Assembly: GCF_021568795.1 (NCBI RefSeq)
Contig: NZ_JAKGUE010000007.1
Span: 1-64,000, forward strand
Length of the DNA: 64,000 nucleotides
Reading direction: 5' to 3'
Source of the DNA: Dethiosulfovibrio faecalis
GTDB taxonomy: Bacteria > Synergistota > Synergistia > Synergistales > Dethiosulfovibrionaceae
Under the pieces are notes generated by a model, which saw only the letters and a list, made by a program, of their open reading frames with translations, searched no databases and was not told the origin of the DNA. The position numbers were made by a program, and so were the translations under genes. Positions 53,342 to 62,850 of this stretch are shown piece after piece (position 1 is the first letter of the stretch; each line of letters begins with the position of its first letter).

Positions 53342-54643
53342 ATGAAGAGAATGTTGTGGGCAGGTAAAAAGATCGCCTTGGCGGTGGTTATCCTGGTGGT
53401 AGTGGGATACGGAGGCATGGAGTTCGTGCGTTCCCGTCTCGGCGAGAAGGACCTGGAGCCGGAGATAGTCCGCCCGGTCCGTACCGAGACTCTGGCGCCG
53501 GAGGGCAAAGCCTTCCAGGGAATTTATCAGGGCACGGTACAGGCCTCCCAGAAGGTGGACCTTTCCTTTCGGGTGTCGGGCCCTCTTGTGGACTTTCCGG
53601 TCAAGAAGGGCCAGGAGGTCAAGGCAGGCGACCTCCTGGCCCGTATAGACCCCAGGGATTTCAAGACCAAGCTGGACAGCGCCGAGAGCCAGCTCAGGCA
53701 GTTACAGGCGAAACTGGCGGAGATGAAGTCCGGAGCCAGGGCGGAGGACCTTGCCGCGGCTCAGGCTTCGGTAAGCGCCGCCCAGGCCCAGTACGCCGAG
53801 GCGGAGTCGAACTACAAGAGGTTCAAGTCCCTTTACGATCAGGGAGCGGTCTCTCAGGTGCAGTATGAACAGTACAAGACCGCCTACGACGTCGCCCGTT
53901 CTTCCCTCCGGTCCGCACAGGAGTCCCTTAAGAAGGCCCGCTCCGGAGCCAGAAAGGAAGAGCTCCAGCAGCAGGAGGCGGCCATCCAGGCTCAGGAGTC
54001 GGCGGTCGAGGCCGCCCGTTCCGCCCTGTCCGACACGGAGCTTCGAGCCCCCTTCGACGGGGTAGTGGCCGATACCTTCGCCGACAACCATCAGTTCGTC
54101 CAGGCGAAGCAGACCATATTGAGCCTTCAGAACCTCAAGAACATAGAGATGGTGGTCCACGTGCCAGACGGAGACGTGATCAGGATAAGAGAAAAACAGA
54201 TAGGGAATCTGCAGCTGACCGCCACGTTGGACGCCATGCCGGGACGGGTGTTCCCCGTTACCTTCAAGGAGTTTTCCACTCAGGCGGACCCCTCGACCCA
54301 GACCTACCAGGCGACGGTAACCATGCCCTACCCGGAAAACGTGACAGTACTTCCCGGTATGGCCGTTACGTTGAGGGTCGTAGGGGTTATCGAAGGTCAG
54401 GACTCGAAGCTCGAGTCTCTTTTCTCCGTTCCGGTGGACGCTGTCTTCGCCGATCAGTCCGGCAACAGCTACATATGGCTCTACGAGGATGGAGTCGTTC
54501 GCAGGGTTCCTGTGAAGACCGGTCCCTATATGGGCGACAGGCTCTCCGTAACGGGGGATCTCAAGATCGGAGACGTGGTCGTGACGGCCGGGGTCCATTT
54601 TCTGAGAGAAGGTCAGAAGGTCCGCCTGATGACCGCCGAATAG
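53342..54643 (+). CDS. RND efflux periplasmic adaptor (membrane fusion protein)
   Basis: A 433-residue adaptor. One N-terminal anchor helix (IALAVVILVVVGYGGM) is followed by a lipoyl-like half (YQGTVQASQKVDLSFRVSG), a long coiled-coil hairpin (about 95-230, many Ala/Gln/Glu), the second lipoyl half (LRAPFDGVVADTFADNHQFV) and a beta-barrel domain. It should bridge the RND pump to an outer-membrane channel. GGGAGG lies before the ATG. The RND pump gene follows at once. No TolC-like gene is in the window. Confidence 0.92.
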   Translation: MKRMLWAGKKIALAVVILVVVGYGGMEFVRSRLGEKDLEPEIVRPVRTETLAPEGKAFQGIYQGTVQASQKVDLSFRVSGPLVDFPVKKGQEVKAGDLLARIDPRDFKTKLDSAESQLRQLQAKLAEMKSGARAEDLAAAQASVSAAQAQYAEAESNYKRFKSLYDQGAVSQVQYEQYKTAYDVARSSLRSAQESLKKARSGARKEELQQQEAAIQAQESAVEAARSALSDTELRAPFDGVVADTFADNHQFVQAKQTILSLQNLKNIEMVVHVPDGDVIRIREKQIGNLQLTATLDAMPGRVFPVTFKEFSTQADPSTQTYQATVTMPYPENVTVLPGMAVTLRVVGVIEGQDSKLESLFSVPVDAVFADQSGNSYIWLYEDGVVRRVPVKTGPYMGDRLSVTGDLKIGDVVVTAGVHFLREGQKVRLMTAE

Positions 54644-54652
54644 GTGGATGTA

Positions 54653-57600
54653 ATGAACATAGCCGAACTGTGCATAAAGAAAAAAGTGGTCGTCCTGTAC
54701 ATGGTGGTGGTCGTAGCCATAGCGGGACTGGTCTCCTACTCAAAACTCGGCAAGCTGGAGGACCCGGACTTCACCATAAAGACCGCCGTGGTCACCACTA
54801 TATATCCCGGTGCGACCGCCCAGGAGGTGGAGCAGGAGGTAACCGACAGGGTCGAGGAGGCCATACAGAAGATGGGCGAGATCAAGATGGTCCGCTCCCT
54901 CTCGAAGGCCAACCTGTCCATAGTGTACGTGGATATCAGGGACGAATACACCGCGGCCGACCTTCCTCAGATCTGGGATGTACTGAGGCGGAAGGTCAAC
55001 GACGTCCAGGCTAACCTTCCTCCGGGCGTTCAGAAGTCCATCGTGAACGACGATTACGGCGACGTCTACGGTCAGTTTTACGCCCTGGTAGGAGACGGAT
55101 ATTCATACAGGGAACTCAAGGATCACGCCGATAAGCTGAAAAAAGAGCTCCTCCTGGTGGACGGAGTCGGAAGCGTCTCCATAATAGGGGATCAGCCCGA
55201 GGGCATATACGTGGAGATATCCCGTTCCAAGATGGCGGCCCTTGGAATCTCGCCTCAGAATATATACGGTGCTCTGAATCAGCAGAACACCCTCTCTCCC
55301 ATGGCCCAGGTTGCCGTGGGGAACGAATATATAAGGATCGACCCAACCGGAGCGGTCAAGTCGGTGGAGGATATCGGAGATGTGATGATAGGCGGCGGGC
55401 CCGGAGGGGTTATCCGTCTCAAGGATGTGGCGGTGGTGGAGAGGAAGTACGTCGATCCTCCCCAGAAGATCATGCGCTACGACGGCCGCCCCGCCCTGGG
55501 CATAGGCATCTCTACGGTTAAGGGCGGCAACGTGGTCGATATGGGCTTGGCTGTGGATGCGAGGCTCAGGGAGCTGGTGGAGATCACACCGGTGGGGATG
55601 GAGCTGGAGCCCATATATCTTCAGGCCAGCGAGGTCACCACGGCGGTGAACGGATTCGTCCTGAACCTGATAGAATCTCTGGTCATAGTGGTCGGGGTTC
55701 TGGTGGTGTTCATGGGCATGAGGAGCGGTCTTCTCATAGGCGGAATACTTCTTCTGACCATAGCGGCCACCTTCGCCACCATGCTCTACATGGGGATAAC
55801 CCTTCAAAGCGTCTCTCTTGCCTCTCTCATAATAGCCTTGGGGATGTTGGTGGACAACGCCATAGTCGTAACGGAAGGGGTCCTCATAGGGGTTCAGAAA
55901 GGCCAGGGCGGCCCTGCCGCTGCGGCCAAGACCGTGGCGGGAAACATCTGGCCCCTGCTGGGAGCCACCGTCATAGCCATAATGGCCTTCTCCGCCATAG
56001 GCCTTTCTCCGGACAGCACAGGAGAGTTCTGTCGCAGCCTATTCCAGGTGGTGGGGATCTCTCTGCTCTGGAGCTGGGTTCTCGGCATAACAGTAACCCC
56101 TCTGATAGCGGTCATGGTGCTAAAGGATCCCGAGGGAGAGCCGGACGACCCCTACAAGGGCAAGTTCTTCAGGGTATACAGGGGGTTCCTCTTCTCCGCC
56201 CTCAAAAACGGCAAGATATTCGCCGTTGTGATGGTGGTCCTCTTCGCCTTGGCGCTTTTCGGATTCCGTTTCGTCGATAAATCCTTCATGCCTCAGGACG
56301 CGTCTCCCCGTTTTACCGTGGACCTCTGGCGTGCCGAGGGGGCCGATATATACGAGACCTCGAAAAACATGGCGAAATTGGAGGCCTATCTTTTGAGTCG
56401 ACCGGACGTGGAGTCGGTGGCCACCACCGTCGGAGGGGGAACCCTCAGGTTTACCCTGACCTACACGGCGGAGGATCCCGACTCGGCCTACGGCCAGGCG
56501 GTGGTCAACCTGAAGGGATCGGACACCCTCTTCGACGCCATGAAGGGGGCGGAGGATTTCGTGAGCAAGAACCTTCCCGGGGCCGTGGCTCAGTCAAGAC
56601 AGTTCAGCAAGGGCGGCGGTTCGGAGGCTAAGATACAGGTCCGTTTTCAGGGGTCGAACCCTGCGGTATTGCGATCTCTGGCGGAACGGGCCGAGGCGGT
56701 CATAGCGGCCGATCCCAAGGCGGGTTTCGTCAGGCAGGACTGGCGCCAGCTGGCCAAGGTCATCAGGCCCAAGGTCATGACCAACCAGATGAGAAATATG
56801 GGGCTCTCCCGTCCGCAGATAAACGAGGCCCTCATGAACAGCTATCAGGGAGACCCGGTCGGGGTGTATCGGGAGGATAATCGGCTTCTGACCATATACT
56901 CCCGGCTTCCCGAGAGGGAGAGGGACGGTGTAGAGGGGCTGAAGCTGGTACAGATATGGAGCCCCCTCACAGGAAAGATGGTTCCTCTTGGGTCCCTGGT
57001 CTCCGGAGTGGAGACCGTTTTCGAAAATCCCATCGTCCGGCGGAGGGACAGGGAGAGGACCCTGACGGTGAAGGCCGACCCGATCATAGGAGCCAACAGC
57101 AACGCCCTCTTCGAGAGGATCCGATCCGGCGTGGAAGCCATAGAGCTGCCTTTGGGCTATTCGATGGAGTGGGGAGGCGAGTTCGAGAGCAGCAGCGACG
57201 CCCAGAAGGGTATCAAGCGGATGTTGCCGCTCAGCCTGGTGGTCATGCTCTCCATCATAGTCATGCTTTTCAACTCTGTGAAGCAGTCCGCGATCATAGT
57301 GGCCTGCCTACCCCTCTGCATAATAGGGGTTACGGTAGGGTTGCTGCTTTTCGGCAAGTCCTTCAGCTTCATGGCTCTTCTGGGGGTACTCAGCCTCATC
57401 GGAATGCTCATAAAGAACGCCATAGTCTTGATAGATCAGGTCAACATAAACCTGGAGGACGGAATGATCCCCTTCGACGCCGTGATGGACTCGGGCGTCA
57501 GCCGTCTAAGGCCGGTAATGATGGCGGCTGGCACCACCATACTGGGCATGATCCCTCTCATCAGAGACGTTCTGTTCGGCCCCATGGCGGTGACCATAAT

Positions 57601-57697
57601 GTGCGGTCTGGGCTTCGCCACCGTCCTGACCCTTCTGTTCGTGCCGGTGTTATTCGTGCTGTTCTATCGGATAGACGTTCCCGAGGCCGACCGATAA
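54653..57697 (+). CDS. RND family efflux pump
   Basis: About 1014 residues, the usual RND length. Twelve hydrophobic helices surround two large periplasmic loops. Proton-relay helix 4 reads LIIALGMLVDNAIVVTEGV, and motifs TIYPGATAQEVEQEVTDRVE and MGMRSGLLIGGILLLT are standard. The sequence is of the general AcrB/hydrophobe type rather than the metal (CzcA) type; the substrate is unknown. ATG 54653 has AGGTGG 5 bases ahead; GTG 54644 is the other option. A strong terminator follows. Confidence 0.92.
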   Translation: MNIAELCIKKKVVVLYMVVVVAIAGLVSYSKLGKLEDPDFTIKTAVVTTIYPGATAQEVEQEVTDRVEEAIQKMGEIKMVRSLSKANLSIVYVDIRDEYTAADLPQIWDVLRRKVNDVQANLPPGVQKSIVNDDYGDVYGQFYALVGDGYSYRELKDHADKLKKELLLVDGVGSVSIIGDQPEGIYVEISRSKMAALGISPQNIYGALNQQNTLSPMAQVAVGNEYIRIDPTGAVKSVEDIGDVMIGGGPGGVIRLKDVAVVERKYVDPPQKIMRYDGRPALGIGISTVKGGNVVDMGLAVDARLRELVEITPVGMELEPIYLQASEVTTAVNGFVLNLIESLVIVVGVLVVFMGMRSGLLIGGILLLTIAATFATMLYMGITLQSVSLASLIIALGMLVDNAIVVTEGVLIGVQKGQGGPAAAAKTVAGNIWPLLGATVIAIMAFSAIGLSPDSTGEFCRSLFQVVGISLLWSWVLGITVTPLIAVMVLKDPEGEPDDPYKGKFFRVYRGFLFSALKNGKIFAVVMVVLFALALFGFRFVDKSFMPQDASPRFTVDLWRAEGADIYETSKNMAKLEAYLLSRPDVESVATTVGGGTLRFTLTYTAEDPDSAYGQAVVNLKGSDTLFDAMKGAEDFVSKNLPGAVAQSRQFSKGGGSEAKIQVRFQGSNPAVLRSLAERAEAVIAADPKAGFVRQDWRQLAKVIRPKVMTNQMRNMGLSRPQINEALMNSYQGDPVGVYREDNRLLTIYSRLPERERDGVEGLKLVQIWSPLTGKMVPLGSLVSGVETVFENPIVRRRDRERTLTVKADPIIGANSNALFERIRSGVEAIELPLGYSMEWGGEFESSSDAQKGIKRMLPLSLVVMLSIIVMLFNSVKQSAIIVACLPLCIIGVTVGLLLFGKSFSFMALLGVLSLIGMLIKNAIVLIDQVNINLEDGMIPFDAVMDSGVSRLRPVMMAAGTTILGMIPLIRDVLFGPMAVTIMCGLGFATVLTLLFVPVLFVLFYRIDVPEADR

Positions 57698-57721
57698 GAC
57701 GAAAATCGATAAAACGATGGA

Positions 57722-57751
57722 GAAAGGCCCCCGATCGGGGGTCTTTTCTTT
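57722..57751 (+). terminator. terminator of the RND operon
   Basis: The palindrome CCCCCGATCGGGGG extended by AGAAAGG/TCTTTTCT gives a long stem, followed by a T-rich run (TTTTCTTT). Confidence 0.92.
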
Positions 57752-57819
57752 GCGGAAGATCCGAGTTATATTATTACTCGACTTGATCGTTTTGCCTAAG
57801 GTCGATAGGAGCGAATGAT

Positions 57820-58365
57820 ATGCTTGAATCTCTGATAACGTCCAAGACGCGGGTGCGTCTTCTTCTAAAATTGTTTCTGAATCCCGGATCCTCGGGATAC
57901 CTGAGGGAATTGGCCGACGAGTTCGGCGAGTCGACGAACTCGGTCAGGGTGGAGCTGAACCGCCTGGCCGAGGCGGGGTTGCTAGAGTCCTCCACGGAAG
58001 GCAGAACCAAGGTCTATCGGGCCAACAGCGGACATCCGTTGTTTCCGGAGATACAGGGGCTTGTCCGAAAGACCATGGGGATAGATCGTCTGGTCGAGTC
58101 GGTCGTGGCCAAACTGGGGGACGTGAGGCTGGCTTTCGTCACCGGCGATTACGCCAGAGGGGTGAACTCGGGGCTGATGGACCTGGTTTTGGTGGGATCC
58201 ATCGACAGGGAGTACCTACAGGGACTGGTTTCCCGTCTGGAATCGGATCTGGGAATAAAGATAAGGTGGCTGGTTCTGGACGACGACGAGTTCGAAAGGC
58301 TGAAGGTCACCTTCGAGGGGCAGGATGCTCTGGTCATCTGGAAAAGAGAGGAGAACCGGTCATGA
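57820..58365 (+). CDS. winged-helix protein with nucleotidyltransferase-like domain
   Basis: A 181-residue protein. Residues 1-75 are an ArsR-like winged helix (SSGYLRELADEFGESTNSVRVELNRLAEAGLL). Residues 85-180 look like a MNT/nucleotidyltransferase fold (LAFVTGDYARGVNSGLMDLVLVGSID), with the GS and DxD catalytic residues mostly lost, so it is probably non-catalytic. Proteins with this architecture are often found ahead of surface-polysaccharide genes. Here its stop overlaps the start of a sugar epimerase gene (ATGA). A role as local regulator is likely but inferred. An imperfect palindrome CGAGT...ACTCG (57762-57780) lies just upstream. Confidence 0.75.
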   Translation: MLESLITSKTRVRLLLKLFLNPGSSGYLRELADEFGESTNSVRVELNRLAEAGLLESSTEGRTKVYRANSGHPLFPEIQGLVRKTMGIDRLVESVVAKLGDVRLAFVTGDYARGVNSGLMDLVLVGSIDREYLQGLVSRLESDLGIKIRWLVLDDDEFERLKVTFEGQDALVIWKREENRS

Positions 58366-59315
58366 AAGGAAAAAAAGCCCTCGTAACGGGAGGAGCGGGT
58401 TTCATAGGCTCTCATCTCTGCGATCTTTTGATCGAGAGGGGATGGACCGTGTCCGTTCTCGACGATCTCTCCGGGACGGACGGTTCCAACATAGAACATC
58501 TAGAGGGCAACGGAGTGGAGCTCTACAGAGGGGATATTCGGGACCTTGCTCTGATGGAACGTCTTCTGGCGTCGGTCGACGGGGTCTTTCATCTGGCCGC
58601 CATGGTATCGGTTCCCAGGTCCGTACGGGAGCCCAGGGAGTGTTACGAGGTAAACGTGACCGCCTTTTCCGATATGCTCGAGATCCTGAAGGACAGGCCT
58701 ATTCCGGTGGTGTACGCCAGCTCCGCCGCCGTCTACGGAGAGGGGGCCGACGACGGTCCGAGACGGGAGGCCGAGCTTCCTATGCCCCAGTCTCCCTACG
58801 GCGCTAGCAAGGCCATGGACGAGCTGGTGGCAGCCGCGGCTTTTCGCTGTTGGGGTATCCCTTCGGTTGGGCTTCGGTTCTTCAACGTCTACGGTTCCAG
58901 ACAGAATCCGGAGGGACCCTACGCCTCGGTCATACCCCGTTTTACAACGGCCCTTCTGGACGGCCGTGCCGTGACGGTATTCGGCGACGGAGAGCAGACC
59001 AGGGATTTCATCCACGTTAAAGACGTCGCCAGGGTCATGGTAAGGGTCGCGGAGGAAGCCGAGTCCATAGGCGGGTCGGTCATGAACGTGGGAAGCGGCC
59101 GCAGGGCCTCGGTGAACGAGGTCTACTCGCTGTTGTCCCGGCTGGTTCCGGAGAGGGAGGCCCCTTCCTTCGAGCCGGAGAGGCCCGGTGACATCAGACA
59201 CAGCTTCGCCGATCTATCCAGGCTTAGGAGCCTGATGGACCTTTCGTCCTTCCGATCCTTGGAGGACGGCATAGACGATACGGTCTCCTATTATCGTCGG
59301 AGATGCGGCCTCTGA
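58362..59315 (+). CDS. NAD-dependent sugar-nucleotide epimerase/dehydratase
   Basis: A 317-residue extended SDR enzyme. The Rossmann motif TGGAGFIGSH is at residues 8-17, the catalytic Ser region is VVYASSAAVYGEG, and the YxxxK pair is in YGASK. RFFNVYGSRQNPEGPYASVIPRF is typical of UDP-hexose 4-epimerases of the WbpP/Gne branch, which convert UDP-GlcNAc to UDP-GalNAc. It is coupled to the winged-helix gene before it and overlaps wecB by 1 base (TGATG). Confidence 0.9.
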   Translation: MKGKKALVTGGAGFIGSHLCDLLIERGWTVSVLDDLSGTDGSNIEHLEGNGVELYRGDIRDLALMERLLASVDGVFHLAAMVSVPRSVREPRECYEVNVTAFSDMLEILKDRPIPVVYASSAAVYGEGADDGPRREAELPMPQSPYGASKAMDELVAAAAFRCWGIPSVGLRFFNVYGSRQNPEGPYASVIPRFTTALLDGRAVTVFGDGEQTRDFIHVKDVARVMVRVAEEAESIGGSVMNVGSGRRASVNEVYSLLSRLVPEREAPSFEPERPGDIRHSFADLSRLRSLMDLSSFRSLEDGIDDTVSYYRRRCGL

Positions 59316-60424
59316 TGGCGAAGGGAAGGGATAAGGTAGTCGTCCTGGTCTTCGGGACCAGGCCGGAGGCCATAAAGATGGCCCCGGTCTACAGGGCCCT
59401 TTCCGGACGGGACGGCCTGATCCCCAAGATACTGCTCACAGGACAGCACAGAGAGCAGCTTCGCCAGGCATTGGAGATCTTCGAGATATCCGCCGATGCG
59501 AATCTGGACGTCATGACAGACCGCCAGACCCTTCCGGATCTGGCGGCCAGAATTCTTCCCCAGGCCGCCGAGGCCCTGAGGGAACTAGAGGCGGATTACG
59601 TCCTGGTTCACGGAGATACCCTGACCACCTTCGCCGTGGCCTGGGCGGCCTTCCTGGAGAGGATCCCGGTGGGGCACGTCGAGGCGGGGCTTCGCTCCGG
59701 ATCAATGTCCGAGCCCTTCCCGGAGGAGGCCAACAGGGTGTTGACCGACGTCATATGCGATCTCTACTTCGCCCCTACCGAGACCTCCAGGGACAATCTG
59801 CTTCGGGAGGGCAAGAGGGAGGACCGTATAGTGGTGACCGGTCAGACCGGAGTGGACGCCATTCTCTACGCCGCCCGAAAGGGGGCCCTGCCTGTCGAGA
59901 TGCCCGAGTCGGGAAGGATCGTAACGGTGACTCTCCACAGGAGGGAAAACTGGCCCGTTCTGCCGGGTCTGGCCGAGGCGGTGTCCTCGATAGCCAGGGA
60001 GCATCGGGACCATCTCTTCGTCTATCCGGTCCATCTCAACCCTAAGGTCCGTGAGTCGGTGTGGTCGATTTTGGAGAAAGAGCCGAACGTCCTTTTGCTG
60101 GATCCTCTGGAATACGGGGCCATGGCGGCGTTGTTGTCCGCCAGCCGTCTCATACTGACCGATTCGGGAGGGCTTCAGGAGGAGGGTGCCTCTCTGGGGG
60201 TTCCTGTGGCGGTCGCCAGAAACGTCACGGAGAGGCCCGAGGGAGTGGAGGCCGGCATACTGACCTTGGTCGGCAACGACCCTAAGAACCTGAGGGAGGC
60301 CGTGTCGTCTCTTCTGGATGACGATGTCCGTTTGGCCCAAATGGCGTCGTCTCCCAATCCCTACGGGGACGGAAGGGCGTCGGAGAGGATAGCGAAAGCC
60401 CTCGACGATGTAGTCGAGGGCTAG
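59315..60424 (+). CDS. wecB: UDP-N-acetylglucosamine 2-epimerase (non-hydrolysing)
   Basis: About 369 residues. It converts UDP-GlcNAc to UDP-ManNAc for surface glycans. Motifs: FGTRPEAIKMAPV, TGQHREQ, VHGDTLTT, GHVEAGLRS, TGQTGVDAI, SGGLQEEG and RNVTERPEG. ATG 59315 overlaps the previous stop and is preferred over ATG 59303, which would also be in frame. Its stop and that of the convergent acetyltransferase share the four bases CTAG. Confidence 0.93.
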   Translation: MAKGRDKVVVLVFGTRPEAIKMAPVYRALSGRDGLIPKILLTGQHREQLRQALEIFEISADANLDVMTDRQTLPDLAARILPQAAEALRELEADYVLVHGDTLTTFAVAWAAFLERIPVGHVEAGLRSGSMSEPFPEEANRVLTDVICDLYFAPTETSRDNLLREGKREDRIVVTGQTGVDAILYAARKGALPVEMPESGRIVTVTLHRRENWPVLPGLAEAVSSIAREHRDHLFVYPVHLNPKVRESVWSILEKEPNVLLLDPLEYGAMAALLSASRLILTDSGGLQEEGASLGVPVAVARNVTERPEGVEAGILTLVGNDPKNLREAVSSLLDDDVRLAQMASSPNPYGDGRASERIAKALDDVVEG

Positions 60425-61032
60425 CGAGCGGGTCTGGCCGGCGTTCCCACCGCTGTGATTCCTCCCGGCAGGTCGTACACGATTGTGGCTCCCGCTCCGA
60501 CGGTGGTCCAGGCTCCGACGGTGACGTCCGGGACCGCCCGGCTTCCTATGCCCATGAAGGACCCTTCCTTCAGGGTAACGGCCCCGGCCAGGTTGCATCC
60601 CGGCGCCACGTGGACGAAGTTCCCTATGTGGCAGTCGTGGTCCACCGTGGCTCCGGTGTTTATTATGGCGTGGCTTCCCAGAACCGAGTCCGGCTGGACC
60701 ACCGCTCCGGCGAAGACCACCGTGCCAGGGCCTATCCTTACCGATGGATCGACGATAGCGGAAGGGTGAACGGCGGAGATCCAATCCACCCCCTCAATCC
60801 TACGGGCGATTTTTCGTCTCGTCTCGTTGACCCCCACTGCGATAACCGCCGAGGGGTTCTTGTATTCCCTGACGACATCCATGGGGCCCGCTACGGTTAT
60901 TCCCGATACCTTCGTACCCCACAGTTTTTCGTCGTCGTCCAGTACGGTAGCCACATGGTATCCCAATGCCTTCAATGTGGCTATGACCACCTTGCCGTGT
61001 CCTCCCGCGCCGAGAACGAAGACGTCTCTCAT
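60421..61032 (-). CDS. sugar O/N-acetyltransferase, PglD/NeuD type
   Basis: A 203-residue protein. A small Rossmann-like N-terminal domain (DVFVLGAGGHGKVVIATLKALGY) is followed by left-handed beta-helix hexapeptide repeats (IVDPSVRIGPGTVVFAGAVV, HIGNFVHVAPGCNLAGAVTL). PglD acetylates the 4-amino group of UDP-4-amino-sugars; the preceding aminotransferase gene would supply that amino sugar. The ATG overlaps the sugar transferase stop (ATGA). It is last of a three-gene minus-strand set. Confidence 0.9.
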   Translation of the reverse strand: MRDVFVLGAGGHGKVVIATLKALGYHVATVLDDDEKLWGTKVSGITVAGPMDVVREYKNPSAVIAVGVNETRRKIARRIEGVDWISAVHPSAIVDPSVRIGPGTVVFAGAVVQPDSVLGSHAIINTGATVDHDCHIGNFVHVAPGCNLAGAVTLKEGSFMGIGSRAVPDVTVGAWTTVGAGATIVYDLPGGITAVGTPARPAR

Positions 61033-61652
61033 CGGGAGCCTCCGAAGGGCGGCATGGTGGCGTGGTCTCCCGAGCTTATGCCTTCCCTGCGGAACACCGA
61101 TTTCACCGTCATGACGAGTATCTTCCAGTCCAGTCTTCTGGACCAGTTGTCCACGTACCATATGTCCAGGGAGAACTTGTCCTCCCAGGACAGGGCGTTC
61201 CTTCCGTTCACCTGAGCCCAGCCGGTCACCCCCGGTCGGACCAGATGGCGTCTGGACTGTTCCGGACTGTAGAGAGGTAGGTATTCGACCAGCAGAGGCC
61301 TGGGGCCCACCAGGCTCATATCTCCCTTCAGGACGTTGAACAGCTCGGGCAGTTCGTCCAGGCTGGTGCTGCGGAGGAACCTTCCGAAGGGAGGAAGTCT
61401 CTTTTCGTCCGGCAGGAGTTCGCCTCTTTCGTCCCTGCCGTCTGTCATGGTGCGGAACTTTATCATGTGGAAGATCCGTCCGTTCAGTCCCGGCCTTCTC
61501 TGCTCGAAGAATATGGGATGGCCCAGCTTGGACCGAACAGCCAGGGACACCGCCGCCAGTATCGGAGACAGGACCACGATGCCGGCAGCCGCCAGGCATA
61601 TGTCGACGGCTCTTTTGATAGGATCGGTTACGGAGGGATGGGGATTTTTCAC
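61029..61652 (-). CDS. undecaprenyl-phosphate sugar-1-phosphate transferase (PglC/WcaJ type)
   Basis: A 207-residue monotopic phosphoglycosyl transferase. One N-terminal membrane-embedded helix (ICLAAAGIVVLSPILAAVSLA) is followed by the catalytic domain: FFEQRRPGLNGR, MIKFRTM, TSLDELPELFNVLKGDMSLVGPRPLL, RPGVTGWAQVNGRN. It moves a sugar phosphate from a nucleotide sugar to the lipid carrier and so starts a glycan chain. GTG 61652 overlaps the aminotransferase stop by 4 bases. Size is that of the minimal PglC form. Confidence 0.92.
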   Translation of the reverse strand: MKNPHPSVTDPIKRAVDICLAAAGIVVLSPILAAVSLAVRSKLGHPIFFEQRRPGLNGRIFHMIKFRTMTDGRDERGELLPDEKRLPPFGRFLRSTSLDELPELFNVLKGDMSLVGPRPLLVEYLPLYSPEQSRRHLVRPGVTGWAQVNGRNALSWEDKFSLDIWYVDNWSRRLDWKILVMTVKSVFRREGISSGDHATMPPFGGSR

Positions 61653-62800
61653 CGTTTCAGGGCCTTCTTTACCGCCTCTATGACCCTGTACTGCTGCTGC
61701 TCCGTCATGGAGGTGCCGGAGGGGAGGCACAGGCCGTTCTCGAAGAGCCTGTCTCCTACGCTTATCCCGTCGTCGTGGGAAGCGTAGCCGCAGCCCTCGA
61801 ACACCGGCTGAAGGTGCATTGGCTTCCAGACCGGCCGGCTCTCTATGTTCTCATCTCCCAGGGCCTTCCATATGTCCATGGCGGTGGTACCGGTCTCGTC
61901 GGGATCGACGGTTATGGAGGTGAGCCACATGGAGGATCTTCCCTTTTCGGCCTCGGGCATCAGGGCGATTCCCGGTATGTCCGAGAATGCCTTTGCATAT
62001 CTTTTGTAGACGGTCCTCTTGGCCTCGACCCTCTCGTTCAGGTGAAGCATCTGCCCTCTGCCTATGGCGGCCAGGACGTTGCTCATCCTGTAGTTGTAGC
62101 CTATCTCGCTGTGCTGATACCAGGGAGCCTTGTCCCTGGCCTGGGTGGCCCAGAAGAAGGCCTTCTCCCTGGATTCGGGGTCGTCCAGCAGGAGCATCCC
62201 TCCTCCGGAGGTGGTTATTATCTTGTTCCCGTTGTAGGAAAGCACCGAGTAGCGTCCGAAGGTGCCGCACTTTCTGCCGTCGTATTCGGCTCCAAGGGCC
62301 TCCGCCGAGTCCTCCAGTACCGGGATGTCGTGGTTGTCGAAGATGGGCATGAGCTCGTCCCATTTGGGGGCCTGGCCGTATAGCTCCGCCACTATGGCCG
62401 CCTTGGGCTTTATTCCCTTGGAGGACAGGTCGTCTATGGCGCGCTCCAGGGCCCGAGGCGACATGTTCCAGGTGTCCTCGTCGGAGTCGACGAAGTAGGG
62501 CTTGGCTCCCATGAAGGTTACAGGACTGACCGACGCTATGAAGGTCAGGCTGGAGCAGAGAACCACGTCTCCGGCCTCTACGCCCAGAAGTCTCAGTCCC
62601 AGGTGAAGCGCCGCCGTGCCCGAGCTGAGAGCCAGGGCCTGAGGTCTTCCTATATAATCGGACGTCTCCCTCTCGAATGCGTCCACCTGAGGTCCCAGAG
62701 GGGCTATCCAGCCCGATTCGAAGGCTTCGTGGACGAAACGAAGCTCGTCTCCGCTCATGTGAGGTGGGGACAGTATTATTCGTTCTCGTTGCGTAGTCAA
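61649..62800 (-). CDS. DegT/DnrJ/EryC1 sugar aminotransferase (PglE type)
   Basis: A 383-residue PLP enzyme. The N-terminal ILSPPHMSGDELRFVHEAFESGWI, the cofactor region ALSSGTAALHLGLRLLG, VLEDSAEALGA and the PLP lysine Lys193 in SYNGNKIITTSGGG are all standard. It would aminate a UDP-4-keto sugar, followed by PglD-type acetylation. The dehydratase that makes the keto sugar (PglF type) is not in the window. The start is TTG with GAGGGTGA ahead. A seven-codon reading frame (62797-62817) overlaps the start codon. Confidence 0.92.
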   Translation of the reverse strand: MTTQRERIILSPPHMSGDELRFVHEAFESGWIAPLGPQVDAFERETSDYIGRPQALALSSGTAALHLGLRLLGVEAGDVVLCSSLTFIASVSPVTFMGAKPYFVDSDEDTWNMSPRALERAIDDLSSKGIKPKAAIVAELYGQAPKWDELMPIFDNHDIPVLEDSAEALGAEYDGRKCGTFGRYSVLSYNGNKIITTSGGGMLLLDDPESREKAFFWATQARDKAPWYQHSEIGYNYRMSNVLAAIGRGQMLHLNERVEAKRTVYKRYAKAFSDIPGIALMPEAEKGRSSMWLTSITVDPDETGTTAMDIWKALGDENIESRPVWKPMHLQPVFEGCGYASHDDGISVGDRLFENGLCLPSGTSMTEQQQYRVIEAVKKALKR

Positions 62801-62850
62801 AGGGTCACCCTCTTCATTTTTGATTTAGACCGGTTTCGATCGATATTCTA

